38,035 nucleotides of DNA from Clostridia bacterium (lineage in GTDB: Bacteria > Bacillota > Clostridia > Christensenellales > Borkfalkiaceae): contig JAJQAJ010000095.1 of the NCBI GenBank assembly GCA_021203865.1, positions 1 through 38,035 of the forward strand, written 5' to 3'. The position numbers were made by a program, and so were the translations under genes. Under the pieces are notes generated by a model, which saw only the letters and a list, made by a program, of their open reading frames with translations, made no database searches and was not told the DNA's origin. Below are positions 22,702 through 30,836 of this stretch, in pieces; position 1 is the stretch's first letter; every line of letters begins with the position of its first letter.

Positions 22702-23976
22702 TCAATTCACCACTCTTATGATGGACATCACCTTCGCTCCGGAGGACGATTCGTTTATCTCCTCCACGGCTTTTTTGACGCTGTTCTCGCGTGTCGGGTG
22801 CGTGACGAGTATCATGGGCACGGCACCCTTCCCGGCGTCGTCCTGGACCACCCTCGCGACGCTTATGCCCTGACGGGAGAGAACGGACGCTATCTTTGAA
22901 AGCACGCCGGACTTATCCTCCGCCTCGACCCTTATGTAATAGGACGACTCAAAGTTGTCGGATATTTTCGCGGTGCAGTGCTCCGTGTTGCAAAACGGGG
23001 AATAATTGTAATTGAGATGGCTCGCGCAGTAGATTATGTCGCCCACGACGGCGCTCGCGGTGGGGTACTCTCCAGCGCCAAGACCGTAGAGCATGAACTC
23101 TCCCACGCAGTCACCGGAAAGATACACGGCGTTGTAATTGTCGATGACGCTCGAAAGCGGATGGTCAGCCCTTATGAACGCGGGATGGACTCTCACCTCT
23201 ATGCCGGAATGCGTGTTCTTTGCTATCGCCAGAAGTTTCATGACGTACCCTAGTTGTCTGCCGAACTTTATGTCGACCGGGGAAACGTTGTTTATGCCTT
23301 CGCGGTATATCCTGTCGTAGGTTATCTTCGTGTGAAAGGCGAGCGACGAAAGAATCGACAGTTTGTAGACGGCGTCATATCCTTCGACATCGGACGCGGG
23401 GTCCTTTTCGGCGAACCCGAGGCTCTGAGCCCTGGAAAGCGCGTCCTCATAGGACATCCCCTCGGAAGACATCTTCGTCAAAACGTAGTTGGTCGTTCCG
23501 TTTATGATGCCCATGATTGAGCTTATCTCGTTGCCCTGGAGGTTGTCGAGAAGCGTCCTTATGATGGGCACCCCGCCCACGCAGGTAGCTTCGTAGAAAA
23601 GCCCACAGTTGTGTTTTTTGGCGGTTTCCTCGAGTTCGTAGCCGTATTTGCAGTATAGCTCCTTGTTCGACGTCACTACCGATTTTCCGGCTTTAAGCGC
23701 CGCGAGAACGTATGACCTCGCGGGGTCAACACCGCCCATCACCTCGACCACGATGTCGACGTCGGGGTTTGACACGACTTCGGCGATGCTCGAACACACG
23801 ACATCGTCCGCTATGCCGAGCTCAGCTATCCGCTCGCGCCGCTGCTCCAGCACACACTCAATGGTGATGTCCAGTTTGTGATTTGTCCTGTAAGCCTCAG
23901 CGTGGTCCCTAAGAATCTTGTACGTTCCCCCGCCGACCACACCGAGTCCCAAAATTGCTACTCCGACCTTCTTCAT
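22702..23976 (-). CDS. hom: Homoserine dehydrogenase with ACT domain
   Basis: Reduces aspartate semialdehyde to homoserine, the branch to threonine and methionine. 424 residues. It has the Rossmann start GLGVVGGGTYKIL, the dimer/substrate region VTSNKELYCKYG, INGTTNYVLTKM, the catalytic signature FAEKDPASDVEGYDAVYKLSIL, and a C-terminal ACT domain (about 350-424, DKSGVLSKIASVLSRQGISV) for allosteric control by an amino acid. ATGA overlap with coaX upstream shows translational coupling. No thrB, thrC or aspartokinase gene is present here. Confidence 0.97.
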   Translation of the reverse strand: MKKVGVAILGLGVVGGGTYKILRDHAEAYRTNHKLDITIECVLEQRRERIAELGIADDVVCSSIAEVVSNPDVDIVVEVMGGVDPARSYVLAALKAGKSVVTSNKELYCKYGYELEETAKKHNCGLFYEATCVGGVPIIRTLLDNLQGNEISSIMGIINGTTNYVLTKMSSEGMSYEDALSRAQSLGFAEKDPASDVEGYDAVYKLSILSSLAFHTKITYDRIYREGINNVSPVDIKFGRQLGYVMKLLAIAKNTHSGIEVRVHPAFIRADHPLSSVIDNYNAVYLSGDCVGEFMLYGLGAGEYPTASAVVGDIIYCASHLNYNYSPFCNTEHCTAKISDNFESSYYIRVEAEDKSGVLSKIASVLSRQGISVARVVQDDAGKGAVPMILVTHPTRENSVKKAVEEINESSSGAKVMSIIRVVN

Positions 23977-24758
23977 TTCTTCTCTCCCTCTGGACAGTTA
24001 TAATAGTAGAGATATTTGAGCCCGTCCAGCGTCAAAAGCTTGTCCACATAATCTATGCAGGAAATTTCACCGGCTATGAGCTCGGCGAATCCTCCCGTCG
24101 CCACCGTGGTGACGTTGTCTTCCTTCATTTCCCTCTTTATGCGGGACACGAGGTACCCCACAAGCCCGGCGAAACCGTAAAATATCCCGGACTGCATGTT
24201 ATTGACGGTGTTAGTGCCTATGACCTTGTCGGGACGTTCGATTTCCACCCTCGGAAGTTTCGCCGTGCCGTTGACGAGACTTTCAAGCGAACCCTTCATG
24301 CCGGGCGCTATAATTCCGCCTATGAACCGCTGCTGAGAGTCAATGACGTTGAACGTCGTGGCCGTCCCGAAATCGACGATGATGAGCGGCGCGCCGTATT
24401 TTTTTATGCCGGACACGTTGTTCACTACCCTGTCCGCGCCGACCTCCCTCGCGTCGTCAACCTTTATGTTGAGCCCGGTCTTCAACCCGGGGGCAAGAAC
24501 TAACGGTTTTATTTTGAGGTAGACCCGGCACATCTTCTCAATCGTGTAGTCGAGCTGCGGTACGACGGACGAAATTATCCCGCCGGTGACGGCGGATGCG
24601 ATCACCCCGCTGTTTTGGAGTATGCTTATGACCTGCTCCCCGTATTCGTCAGACGTTTTTTTGAGGTCGGTGGCCACGCGGAAACTGACGACAAAGTCGT
24701 CCCCGTCGTATACCGCGTATTTAATGTTGGTGTTTCCAATGTCAAGACAAATTATCAT
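23973..24758 (-). CDS. coaX: Type III pantothenate kinase
   Basis: First step of coenzyme A synthesis, phosphorylation of pantothenate; type III enzymes need a monovalent cation and are not feedback inhibited by CoA. 261 residues. ASKHA fold: phosphate motif ICLDIGNTNIKYAV at the start, GADRVVNN in the middle, DFGTATTFNVI and GGIIAPGMKGSLESL. It follows the ECF S-component gene by 20 bases, suggesting pantothenate uptake and activation in one operon. Confidence 0.96.
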   Translation of the reverse strand: MIICLDIGNTNIKYAVYDGDDFVVSFRVATDLKKTSDEYGEQVISILQNSGVIASAVTGGIISSVVPQLDYTIEKMCRVYLKIKPLVLAPGLKTGLNIKVDDAREVGADRVVNNVSGIKKYGAPLIIVDFGTATTFNVIDSQQRFIGGIIAPGMKGSLESLVNGTAKLPRVEIERPDKVIGTNTVNNMQSGIFYGFAGLVGYLVSRIKREMKEDNVTTVATGGFAELIAGEISCIDYVDKLLTLDGLKYLYYYNCPEGEKK

Positions 24759-24778
24759 CTTATAAAATCCGAAACGCT

Positions 24779-25552
24779 TTAGTCGGACACCGCATCCCTG
24801 TCAGCGGGGGAAATGACATCCCTTTCGGGCAAAGACACCGCACCGATGTCAGACGGCATATCATCAACCGTGACTTTGACGCTTTTGCCGGCGGACGAAT
24901 GCGGCCTTCTGCCGCGTTTTTTGCTTTTTCTCGAAAACTGTTTTTCGACAACCCTGTCAACAGTGTAAAGGGCGGGCGCACAGACGAGGTTGAGCGCGAG
25001 TTCTATGAAAAAATTCACCGTGACAAGCCCGACAATGATGATGTACATTATGTTGTCGGAGCTGATGGAAAGATTTTCGCTCGCGAAATTCCTTATCGTG
25101 CCGCTGATGCATAGGCAGCCCAAAATGAAAAGCCCGGTGTTGACTATCGGAACGACGGCCGCCGCGGTGAAGACAGCGGCGATTTTGTTCTTTTTGGCGA
25201 TAGGTTTGTAGACAAGAGCGCCGACAAGCCCGCAGCCCACTCCTTTGACAAGGCAGATGACGGCGGTCATCAGAGGGTTGTTCTGGAAAAGATACAGCGT
25301 GAAGAAATTCATCCCGCAGGCGCCCGTGATAAAGACTACGAGCCCGAAAACAAGCCCCAAGAACGCGCCCGCGCCGGGACCTAAGAGCATAGCGCCCAAA
25401 GATATGGGCACAAGCACGAAACTCAAATTAAGACCGGCGGCGCCTATGGGAATGATACTCCCCCAAAGCTGCAAAACAATGACAAGGGCGGAAAGAACGC
25501 CCAGATAAGCGACATTTCTGGCAGAAAAGAACGAAGAACGTGATTTTGCCAT
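24779..25552 (-). CDS. ECF transporter S component, possibly for pantothenate
   Basis: Substrate-binding membrane subunit of an energy-coupling factor vitamin transporter; the shared EcfA/EcfT parts are not in the window. About 257 residues with roughly six membrane helices (the first around ARNVAYLGVLSALVIVLQLWG) and the family's conserved small-residue helix LGPGAGAFLGLVFGLVVFI. A hydrophilic C-terminal tail of about 60 residues (from QFSRKSKKRGRR on) is longer than usual. The ATG at 25552 is chosen because GGAGGT lies just upstream. Pantothenate as substrate is inferred only from the adjacent coaX. Confidence 0.85.
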   Translation of the reverse strand: MAKSRSSFFSARNVAYLGVLSALVIVLQLWGSIIPIGAAGLNLSFVLVPISLGAMLLGPGAGAFLGLVFGLVVFITGACGMNFFTLYLFQNNPLMTAVICLVKGVGCGLVGALVYKPIAKKNKIAAVFTAAAVVPIVNTGLFILGCLCISGTIRNFASENLSISSDNIMYIIIVGLVTVNFFIELALNLVCAPALYTVDRVVEKQFSRKSKKRGRRPHSSAGKSVKVTVDDMPSDIGAVSLPERDVISPADRDAVSD

Positions 25553-25633
25553 GTTACCTCCATCGGATTTCATGAAGAATATCCGTAGAAAAAGACAAAA
25601 ATATTTCGCCGAAAACCGATCTGACTCATAAAG

Positions 25634-25822
25634 ATGTCAGTCGAAGGCATTTTAAAAGCGGCACAAATGACACACTTTATAAAAGATTATAATAAAAAAA
25701 CAGCGCAAAATCAAGCAAATGAAGGAAAAACAGAGAAAGTGGCAAGCCCCGCATTATACGAACAAATTATCAAAACGCATAAAAGAGCGAAAAACAAACG
25801 ACGAAAAAAAGCTAACCCATAA
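25634..25822 (+). CDS. Doubtful 62-residue basic ORF
   Basis: An uninterrupted plus-strand frame of 62 codons rich in lysine, ending in KRAKNKRRKKANP. No clear ribosome site or promoter, no recognised family, and it covers a likely minus-strand promoter. It is listed because the intergenic region is otherwise empty; it is more likely not a gene. Confidence 0.15.
   Translation: MSVEGILKAAQMTHFIKDYNKKTAQNQANEGKTEKVASPALYEQIIKTHKRAKNKRRKKANP
25686..25714 (-). promoter_or_regulatory. Promoter for the ECF/coaX/hom operon
   Basis: Minus-strand TTGATT (25709-25714), 17-bp spacer, TATAAT (25686-25691). The predicted leader of about 127 nt before the ECF S-component gene is long enough for a regulatory RNA, but no riboswitch class was recognised. 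Confidence 0.55.
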
Positions 25823-25917
25823 GGGGAAATGGATACTTGCAAAAATATTATGTCACGCATAGTACGGCGTAATTTTATGAAAATCTTATACGCGATGGCC
25901 AAGATAAAAATTTGCCT

Positions 25918-25944
25918 CAGAAAAAAGTCCGCGCGGCGGCGGAC
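25918..25944 (-). terminator. Terminator downstream of the NUDIX gene
   Basis: Hairpin GTCCGC / GCGGAC (25927-25944, loop of six) followed on the minus strand by TTTTTTC. It lies 24 bases after the NUDIX stop. Confidence 0.8.
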
Positions 25945-25968
25945 CCACACAAATGTCAGGGCAAAAAA

Positions 25969-26505
25969 TCACCCGGCGGCGTTTTCATACGCGTATTTCA
26001 AGACCGCGCCGACTGTTTTAGAATCGGTGATTTTCCCCTCCTCAATCATTTTGAGGACAACAGAAAGCTTTATGAACTTTATGTCCAGAAACTCTCCCTC
26101 ATCGGGTGTCGCGACTTTTTTTTCTGCATCCTCGACAATGTAGACGCGGATTATCTCGTCCGTATAGCCCGGCGACGGGAAGAGCGTAAGATAGAGCCTC
26201 ATGACTTTCGCGGCGTATCCAATCTCTTCTCTTAGCTCCCTCTCGGCCGTGTGAAGAGGATCTTCACCGGGTTCGACTTTTCCCGCAGGGATTTCTAAAA
26301 GCGGTTTACCGTAGGCATATCGGAACTGTTCAACCATGGCCACCTTGCCGTCACGGACAAAGAGGATTGCCGCACCTCCGCCGTGTCGCACAATCTCACG
26401 TTTTGTCATTTTACCGTCGGCAAGTTCAACATCGTCCACGTCAACTTTGATGACTTTCCCGTCGTAAATCCTTTTAGACAAAACCGTCTTCTCACATATC
26501 TTCAT
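25969..26505 (-). CDS. NUDIX hydrolase, ADP-ribose pyrophosphatase type
   Basis: Hydrolyses ADP-ribose or related nucleoside diphosphate sugars. 178 residues from the ATG at 26505, which overlaps the preceding stop as ATGA; longer forms reading into that gene have no conserved residues. The NUDIX box is complete: G-x5-E-x7-REUxEEx-GU as GKVEPGEDPLHTAERELREEIGY (positions about 79-101, split in reading). LFPSPGYTDE, typical for the ADP-ribose subgroup, follows. Cotranscribed with an unrecognised upstream gene. Confidence 0.92.
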   Translation of the reverse strand: MKICEKTVLSKRIYDGKVIKVDVDDVELADGKMTKREIVRHGGGAAILFVRDGKVAMVEQFRYAYGKPLLEIPAGKVEPGEDPLHTAERELREEIGYAAKVMRLYLTLFPSPGYTDEIIRVYIVEDAEKKVATPDEGEFLDIKFIKLSVVLKMIEEGKITDSKTVGAVLKYAYENAAG

Positions 26506-27239
26506 TGTCTTTTGCTGTACTCCCTTATTAGCGCGATGAGTTTTCTGAAATCTTCGCTGTCCGTTCCGTAATACTGGAGATAATAATTGTATCCGCAAAG
26601 TATCGCCGACGCGGAGTTAAAATCTAAACGTCTTACCGCGTTTTCTATCTCCGTCAGCATTATTTTGCCGGACTCTCTGTCCTCCAATGGTATCTCTGAG
26701 TTTGAGATATTGAGTTTTTCGGCGGCGACCGTGAGGGATATCCTTGTAAACGTGTCGGAAAAGTCCCCTGCCGTATCTTTTTTTGCGGAGTCGGAACCGG
26801 ATAGAACCGCAGTGTAACACTGCCTCACAATCGTCGCCATGGGCATTATGATGTCGTCTGTAAACATCTGGAAACTCGAATAATAACTGCCGTCAACGTA
26901 GAAATACCTTTCCAGTAGGTCATCAAAATTTATTATGCCGCGGTCTATCTCGACAAGAAGACAGAATGTGAAAGCAAGTCTAAAATCACCCTCATTGGGA
27001 AGGACAAGGCGGTTCTTTTTGGTTATGCCGTCCGTGAGACAGACAAAGCAGTTGTTTTTGGCCGCGTTGAAGTCAAAATTATTTGTGAGATCATAAAAAA
27101 ATCTGCAAAGCTCGCGACTTGCCGCGATGCTTTTTAAAAGCTCTTTTATCTTCGTCGGAGCCATTATGAATTTGCAGCATTTAAGGTCATCACACTTTTC
27201 CAGAAAGTTAAGAACCTCACTTTTAACATCTTCCGCCAT
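26502..27239 (-). CDS. Unrecognised conserved-looking protein
   Basis: 245-246 residues, not recognised. It appears soluble and mostly helical, with several cysteines near the start (CDDLKCCKF) and no signal peptide or membrane segment. Codon use and a good ribosome site (GAGGTG six bases before the ATG at 27239) support a real gene. Translationally coupled to the NUDIX gene (ATGA). The preceding short frameshifted reading frame overlaps its start. Confidence 0.75.
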   Translation of the reverse strand: MAEDVKSEVLNFLEKCDDLKCCKFIMAPTKIKELLKSIAASRELCRFFYDLTNNFDFNAAKNNCFVCLTDGITKKNRLVLPNEGDFRLAFTFCLLVEIDRGIINFDDLLERYFYVDGSYYSSFQMFTDDIIMPMATIVRQCYTAVLSGSDSAKKDTAGDFSDTFTRISLTVAAEKLNISNSEIPLEDRESGKIMLTEIENAVRRLDFNSASAILCGYNYYLQYYGTDSEDFRKLIALIREYSKRQ

Positions 27240-27457
27240 TATGAACACCTCGGAAATTTAATACGGCAGCCTTTATCTTTTCCGCCTCATCCAGGGAGGC
27301 ATAATCTTCCCTCGCCTTGCTGTACTTTCCCGCGAGTAAAATTATGAATCTTAGAAAATTTACGATTTAAAAACCCCATGAGGCCGGATTCATAAACGTA
27401 AATGTCAGAAATTACCGACTCCACACAGAATTTTCCGGGATTGAAACGCACAACCAA
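27223..27457 (-). pseudogene. Small gene with apparent frameshift
   Basis: Two partly overlapping minus-strand frames join into a sensible protein of about 77 residues. The first runs VVRFNPGKFCVESVIS then DIYVYESGLMGFLNRKFSKI; the second runs GKYSKAREDYASLDEAEK then IKAAVLNFRGVH and stops inside the next gene. One surplus base, most simply in the GGGAAAG run near 27330, separates them. A TTG at 27457 would start it. A good promoter sits 40 bases upstream. No family recognised. Could be a true pseudogene or a sequencing error. Confidence 0.4.
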
Positions 27458-27498
27458 ACCCCGTATCCCATGTAAAAAATGAAGCTACCTATATATTC

Positions 27499-27526
27499 AT
27501 TATACTAAGATAAACACAAAAATCAA
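27499..27526 (-). promoter_or_regulatory. Promoter for the NUDIX gene operon
   Basis: Minus-strand TTGATT (27521-27526), 16-bp spacer, TATAAT (27499-27504). It would transcribe the frameshifted small gene, the 246-residue protein and the NUDIX gene. The roughly 275 bases from here to the plus-strand promoter at 27804 contain no convincing gene; a 28-codon plus-strand frame from an ATG at 27732 is doubtful. Confidence 0.6.
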
Positions 27527-27803
27527 GTTAATGCGAGCCCACGGCAAAACGATACTGACCCATGAAAAGTATTGCCGGAAAAGCTCTGAGGAGAACGTCA
27601 CATTTCGTCGGCAATGAATCTAATTGAGGGTATATTATATTAAATTATCTCAGACATAGTAGATTAAAAATATGCGTATATCAAATTTATCGACGTTTTC
27701 TCGCCGAAATTTTGGAGGCGAAGGCAGACATATGACACACCACACGCGTCTTTTTACGTTCCAAAATTATTTGTCGAAATGGCTGAATTTGAAGTGTCGC
27801 GGG

Positions 27804-27832
27804 TTGATTTTAGTCTCGTGAAAATGTATAAT
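27804..27832 (+). promoter_or_regulatory. Promoter for the DUF4364 gene
   Basis: TTGATT (27804-27809), 17-bp spacer, TATAAT (27827-27832). Because it lies inside the 5' extension of the open frame, it argues for the start at 27866. Confidence 0.7.
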
Positions 27833-27865
27833 TTTGTTATTCTTCATAAGGAGACAAATTGTGTT

Positions 27866-28390
27866 ATGGCGGCGTCCTCAGAAGACTCTCTCAACAAGTT
27901 AATAATACTTTTTGTCTTCGACAAAATGGAAGACTCCCTTATGGAACAGATTGTCCTAGACATCTGTACATCTTCCAACGGCTGGATGACATACATGGAC
28001 TGCATGAACACGCTGTACAAACTCACATCAGACAATTTCCTTGTCAAGGTCACCACCGAAAAGGACGCTCTTTACTCACTCACCACGGACGGAAGAGAGA
28101 CTTTGGCGAACTTCTACGTCCAGATTCCCAAGAGCCTTCGTGAAGAAATCTCCATTTTCATGAAGAAGAACAGCGCGAGATACCGTAACAAACAGGAGTG
28201 TCGCTCCGACTATTATCAGAACATGGACGGCACTTACACCGTGTATCTTAAGATTCTTTCCGCTGTTCAGCCGATACTGGAGCTCAAATTCGTCGTGCCC
28301 GACAGAAAGACGGCTAGCATGATTTACAAGAAATGGGAAGACAAGGCGGCGGACGTTTATTCGTCCATATATGAAAATCTTGTCGACTGA
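27866..28390 (+). CDS. DUF4364 family protein, probable winged-helix regulator
   Basis: Matches the DUF4364 family, small Clostridial proteins with a PadR/MarR-like winged-helix fold; their targets are unknown. From the ATG at 27866 it has 174 residues and begins DSLNKLIILFVFDKM, like other members. It continues through a helix-turn-helix-like region (MTYMDCMNTLYKLTSDNFL) and ALYSLTTDGRETLANFYVQI. The start is chosen because the promoter lies upstream of it and AAGGAG is 12 bases away; the frame stays open 29 codons further up. Followed after seven bases by the TIGR03905 gene. Confidence 0.85.
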   Translation: MAASSEDSLNKLIILFVFDKMEDSLMEQIVLDICTSSNGWMTYMDCMNTLYKLTSDNFLVKVTTEKDALYSLTTDGRETLANFYVQIPKSLREEISIFMKKNSARYRNKQECRSDYYQNMDGTYTVYLKILSAVQPILELKFVVPDRKTASMIYKKWEDKAADVYSSIYENLVD

Positions 28391-28397
28391 GGTCAAA

Positions 28398-28655
28398 ATG
28401 TACAGATACAAAACCTTTGGCACGTGTTCGTCGGAGATAAGGTTCGACGTGGACGAACAAAACAGGCTAAGAAACGTCCAGATAATCGGGGGATGCCGGG
28501 GCAACACACAGGGCGTGTGCCGGCTTTGCGAGGGAAGAGACATAGACGATGTGGAGAAGCTGCTTAAAGGGATACTATGCAGAAACGGCACGTCCTGTCC
28601 CGACCAGCTCTCCCGCGCCATCGCAAAATACAAATCCGAAAAAGATAGGCAATAA
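28398..28655 (+). CDS. TIGR03905 family TSCPD-domain protein
   Basis: 85-residue protein of the TIGR03905/TSCPD group; the same domain occurs at the C-terminus of some ribonucleotide reductases, but the stand-alone protein has no assigned function. It shows the family pattern MYRYKTFGTCSSEI, then GGCRGNTQGVCRLCEG and the signature NGTSCPDQLSRAI. Several conserved cysteines suggest metal binding. GAGGT precedes the ATG; an upstream in-frame start overlapping DUF4364 is less likely. Confidence 0.9.
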   Translation: MYRYKTFGTCSSEIRFDVDEQNRLRNVQIIGGCRGNTQGVCRLCEGRDIDDVEKLLKGILCRNGTSCPDQLSRAIAKYKSEKDRQ

Positions 28656-28664
28656 AATAACAAT

Positions 28665-28695
28665 AAAAAAGAGCCCTCGTGGACTCCTTTTTTTT
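28665..28695. terminator. Terminator after the TIGR03905 gene
   Basis: Hairpin GAGCCC-TCGT-GGACTC (28671-28686, one mismatch) with six A before and eight T after. Usable on both strands. Confidence 0.8.
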
Positions 28696-28722
28696 GTCTT
28701 TTCAATCTTTGAGAAGATAATC

Positions 28723-28917
28723 TCAGCCCAAAAGAAGAAGGATGAGGTCAATCCATCCGATTATCACACCAAACGGAAGAACTAGGATGGGCATGATGAA
28801 GGACCGCCCGTGAATTTTTCAAACATGTGTCCCCATCTTATGATTATCTCAGTAATCCAGTTCCAGTGGATGAGCAGAAGCAACAGCTTCACTATGACGT
28901 TCTGCTTTTTAACCCAT
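28723..28917 (-). pseudogene. Small hydrophobic protein gene with broken frame
   Basis: Minus-strand frames together encode about 63 residues with two membrane helices: VKKQNVIVKLLLLLIHWNW then ITEIIIRWGHMFEKFTGG, followed in another frame by SFIMPILVLPFGVIIGW and IDLILLLLG with a stop. Joining them needs one inserted base near 28808. The ATG at 28917 is also out of frame by one G in a GGG run. AAGGAG (28931-28936) and a strong promoter lie upstream. Without correction, only a 36-codon GTG-start frame (28782-28892) is open. Either a recent pseudogene or base-call errors. Confidence 0.4.
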
Positions 28918-28953
28918 TACAAAGAGATGTCTCCTTAAAATTTAATTTATGTC

Positions 28954-28981
28954 ATTATAGCATATGGAACTTCGCCGTCAA
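28954..28981 (-). promoter_or_regulatory. Promoter for the small hydrophobic gene
   Basis: Minus-strand TTGACG (28976-28981), 16-bp spacer, TATAAT (28954-28959), followed by AAGGAG at 28931-28936. Confidence 0.65.
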
Positions 28982-29031
28982 CGGCAAAAATTCGTCACGC
29001 ATGTCAACCACGCAGACTTTTCATTAAATTG

Positions 29032-29430
29032 TCACAATGATTCAAGTGTTTCCGTAAGAACAGACATGTCTTTCTTTCCGAGGTCGACAAAAAAACATCT
29101 TCCGTCATAACCTTTTTTCTCGTCATATCTTATGACGTTGAACCCCGACGCGCTTTCAGCGACGTTCACAAGGAGCGCCTCAAATGAAAGTCCCTCCGCC
29201 TCCATCTTTTCGCCAAATGAAAACTCCAGCCACACGCCGTCAGTGACATCGCACACATCGCCCGTCACCGCGACACCCATCGGCGAAAGAAGACGTGCGC
29301 CGCATGTCATCTCTTTCCACGCGCTCATAATCTTTAGGTAGCCGTCGGAGCCCATGCCGGACATAACCGTGTCACCGTCCCTGTAAACCGTTATGATGAC
29401 TGCTTTGTCAAAGATGTCAAAAAAATCCAT
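29032..29430 (-). CDS. Unrecognised 132-residue protein downstream of nfnB
   Basis: Not recognised. Soluble, mixed alpha/beta looking, starting MDFFDIFDKAVIITVYRDGDTV and ending in a leucine-rich helix. It starts two bases after the nfnB stop, so it is the third gene of the nfnAB operon and probably co-expressed. It could be lineage specific. No cofactor or catalytic motif is visible. Confidence 0.7.
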   Translation of the reverse strand: MDFFDIFDKAVIITVYRDGDTVMSGMGSDGYLKIMSAWKEMTCGARLLSPMGVAVTGDVCDVTDGVWLEFSFGEKMEAEGLSFEALLVNVAESASGFNVIRYDEKKGYDGRCFFVDLGKKDMSVLTETLESL

Positions 29431-29432
29431 GT

Positions 29433-30836
29433 CTACTTTTTTGAAAGGTATTCGTCAATGGCCTTTGCGCCCGCTTTTCCGGCGCCCATCGCGAGGATGA
29501 CTGTCGCGGCGCCCGTCACGGCGTCCCCGCCGGCGTAAACTCCTTCCCTGGACGTTTTTCCCGTCTCATCGGCGATTATGCAGCCGTGCGAGTTGACCGA
29601 AAGGCCCTCCGTCGTGCTCTCTATGAGCGGATTTGGCGACGTGCCTATCGCCATTATCACGCAGTCGGCGTCCAGAACGTATTCGGAACCCGGGATTTCA
29701 ACGGGCCTTCTTCTGCCTCTCGCGTCGGGTTCGCCGAGTTCGCACTTAATGACTTTGACTCCTTTGACAAACCCGTTTTCGTTTTTGTCAGGGGAGCCCG
29801 AGGTTCCGAGTATTTCAACGGGGTTTGTGAGAAGATTGAATTCAATCCCCTCCTCCATCGCGTGCTCAACCTCCTCACGTCTCGCGGGAAGCTCCTCCAT
29901 TGACCTTCTATAAACAATTCTGACGCTGTCCGCGCCGAGTCTCAAAGCCGTTCTCGCGGCGTCCATCGCGACATTCCCGCCGCCCACCACGATGACGCAT
30001 TTCGCGCGCATTATGGGCGTCGCGGAGCCGTCCTCATATGCCCTCATGAGGTTTGAGCGCGTCAAAAATTCGTTCGCGGAATACACGCCCTTTAGACTCT
30101 CGCCCGGAATATTCATGAAACTCGGAAGTCCCGCGCCGGAGCCTATGAACACGGCCTCGAAACCGTCGTCCAAAAGCTCGTCAACCGTGACAGTCCTTCC
30201 CACCACGACGTCGGTTTCTATCTTCACGCCAAGCTCCTTCAAGGTGTCCACCTCACCACGCACAATTTTTTTGGGGAGGCGGAATTCGGGAATGCCGTAC
30301 ACCAAAACGCCGCCCGCGACGTGAAGAGCCTCAAACACGGTGACGTCATAACCTTTTTTTGCAAGGTCTCCCGCGCAGGTGAGCCCCGATGGGCCGCTTC
30401 CGACGACAGCGACTCTTTTGCCGTTACGGGTTATTTCATAGTCCTCTTTGAGCCCCGACTCGACGTGCCTGTCGGCGACAAACCTTTCAAGCCGGCCTAT
30501 CCCCACGGGCTCAAACTTTATTCCCATCGTGCATTTGCTCTCGCACTGCGTTTCCTGCGGGCAGACTCTGCCGCAGACCGCGGGAAGAGAAGAGCTTTTC
30601 GTTATGATTTTGTACGCCTCTTCAAACTCCCCTTCCTTAATCTTTGTTATGAACTCGGGGATGGAGATTCCGACGGGGCACGCCGAAACGCAGGGCCGGT
30701 TTTTGCAGCAAAGGCACCTCTTCGCTTCGGCCACGGCGACATTTTCCGTGTATCCCAGCGCAACTTCACCGAAGTTTTTCGCTCTTTTGGACGCGTCCTG
30801 AAGCGGCATCTCATGTTTCTTAGGGTCCATGGGCAT
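29433..30836 (-). CDS. nfnB: NfnB, large subunit of NADH-dependent ferredoxin:NADP+ oxidoreductase
   Basis: Belongs to the glutamate synthase small-subunit-like (GltA) family. With the adjacent FAD/NAD-binding subunit it most likely forms NfnAB, which couples ferredoxin, NADH and NADP+ by electron bifurcation in strict anaerobes. 467 residues: two N-terminal 4Fe-4S sites (CLCCKNRPCVSACPVG and CGRVCPQETQCESKC), an FAD site VAVVGSGPSGLTCAGDLAKKG, an NADPH site VIVVGGGNVAMDAARTALRLG and the C-terminal GVYAGGDAVTGAATVILAMGAGK motif (read in two parts). Its ATG directly abuts the TAG stop of nfnA. A stand-alone NADPH glutamate synthase role is the alternative, but no large GltB subunit is nearby. 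Confidence 0.9.
   Translation of the reverse strand: MPMDPKKHEMPLQDASKRAKNFGEVALGYTENVAVAEAKRCLCCKNRPCVSACPVGISIPEFITKIKEGEFEEAYKIITKSSSLPAVCGRVCPQETQCESKCTMGIKFEPVGIGRLERFVADRHVESGLKEDYEITRNGKRVAVVGSGPSGLTCAGDLAKKGYDVTVFEALHVAGGVLVYGIPEFRLPKKIVRGEVDTLKELGVKIETDVVVGRTVTVDELLDDGFEAVFIGSGAGLPSFMNIPGESLKGVYSANEFLTRSNLMRAYEDGSATPIMRAKCVIVVGGGNVAMDAARTALRLGADSVRIVYRRSMEELPARREEVEHAMEEGIEFNLLTNPVEILGTSGSPDKNENGFVKGVKVIKCELGEPDARGRRRPVEIPGSEYVLDADCVIMAIGTSPNPLIESTTEGLSVNSHGCIIADETGKTSREGVYAGGDAVTGAATVILAMGAGKAGAKAIDEYLSKK

Noticed and set aside
25553-25685. Riboswitch in the leader of the ECF/coaX operon
   Set aside because: Length would allow one, but no known riboswitch core motif was recognised.
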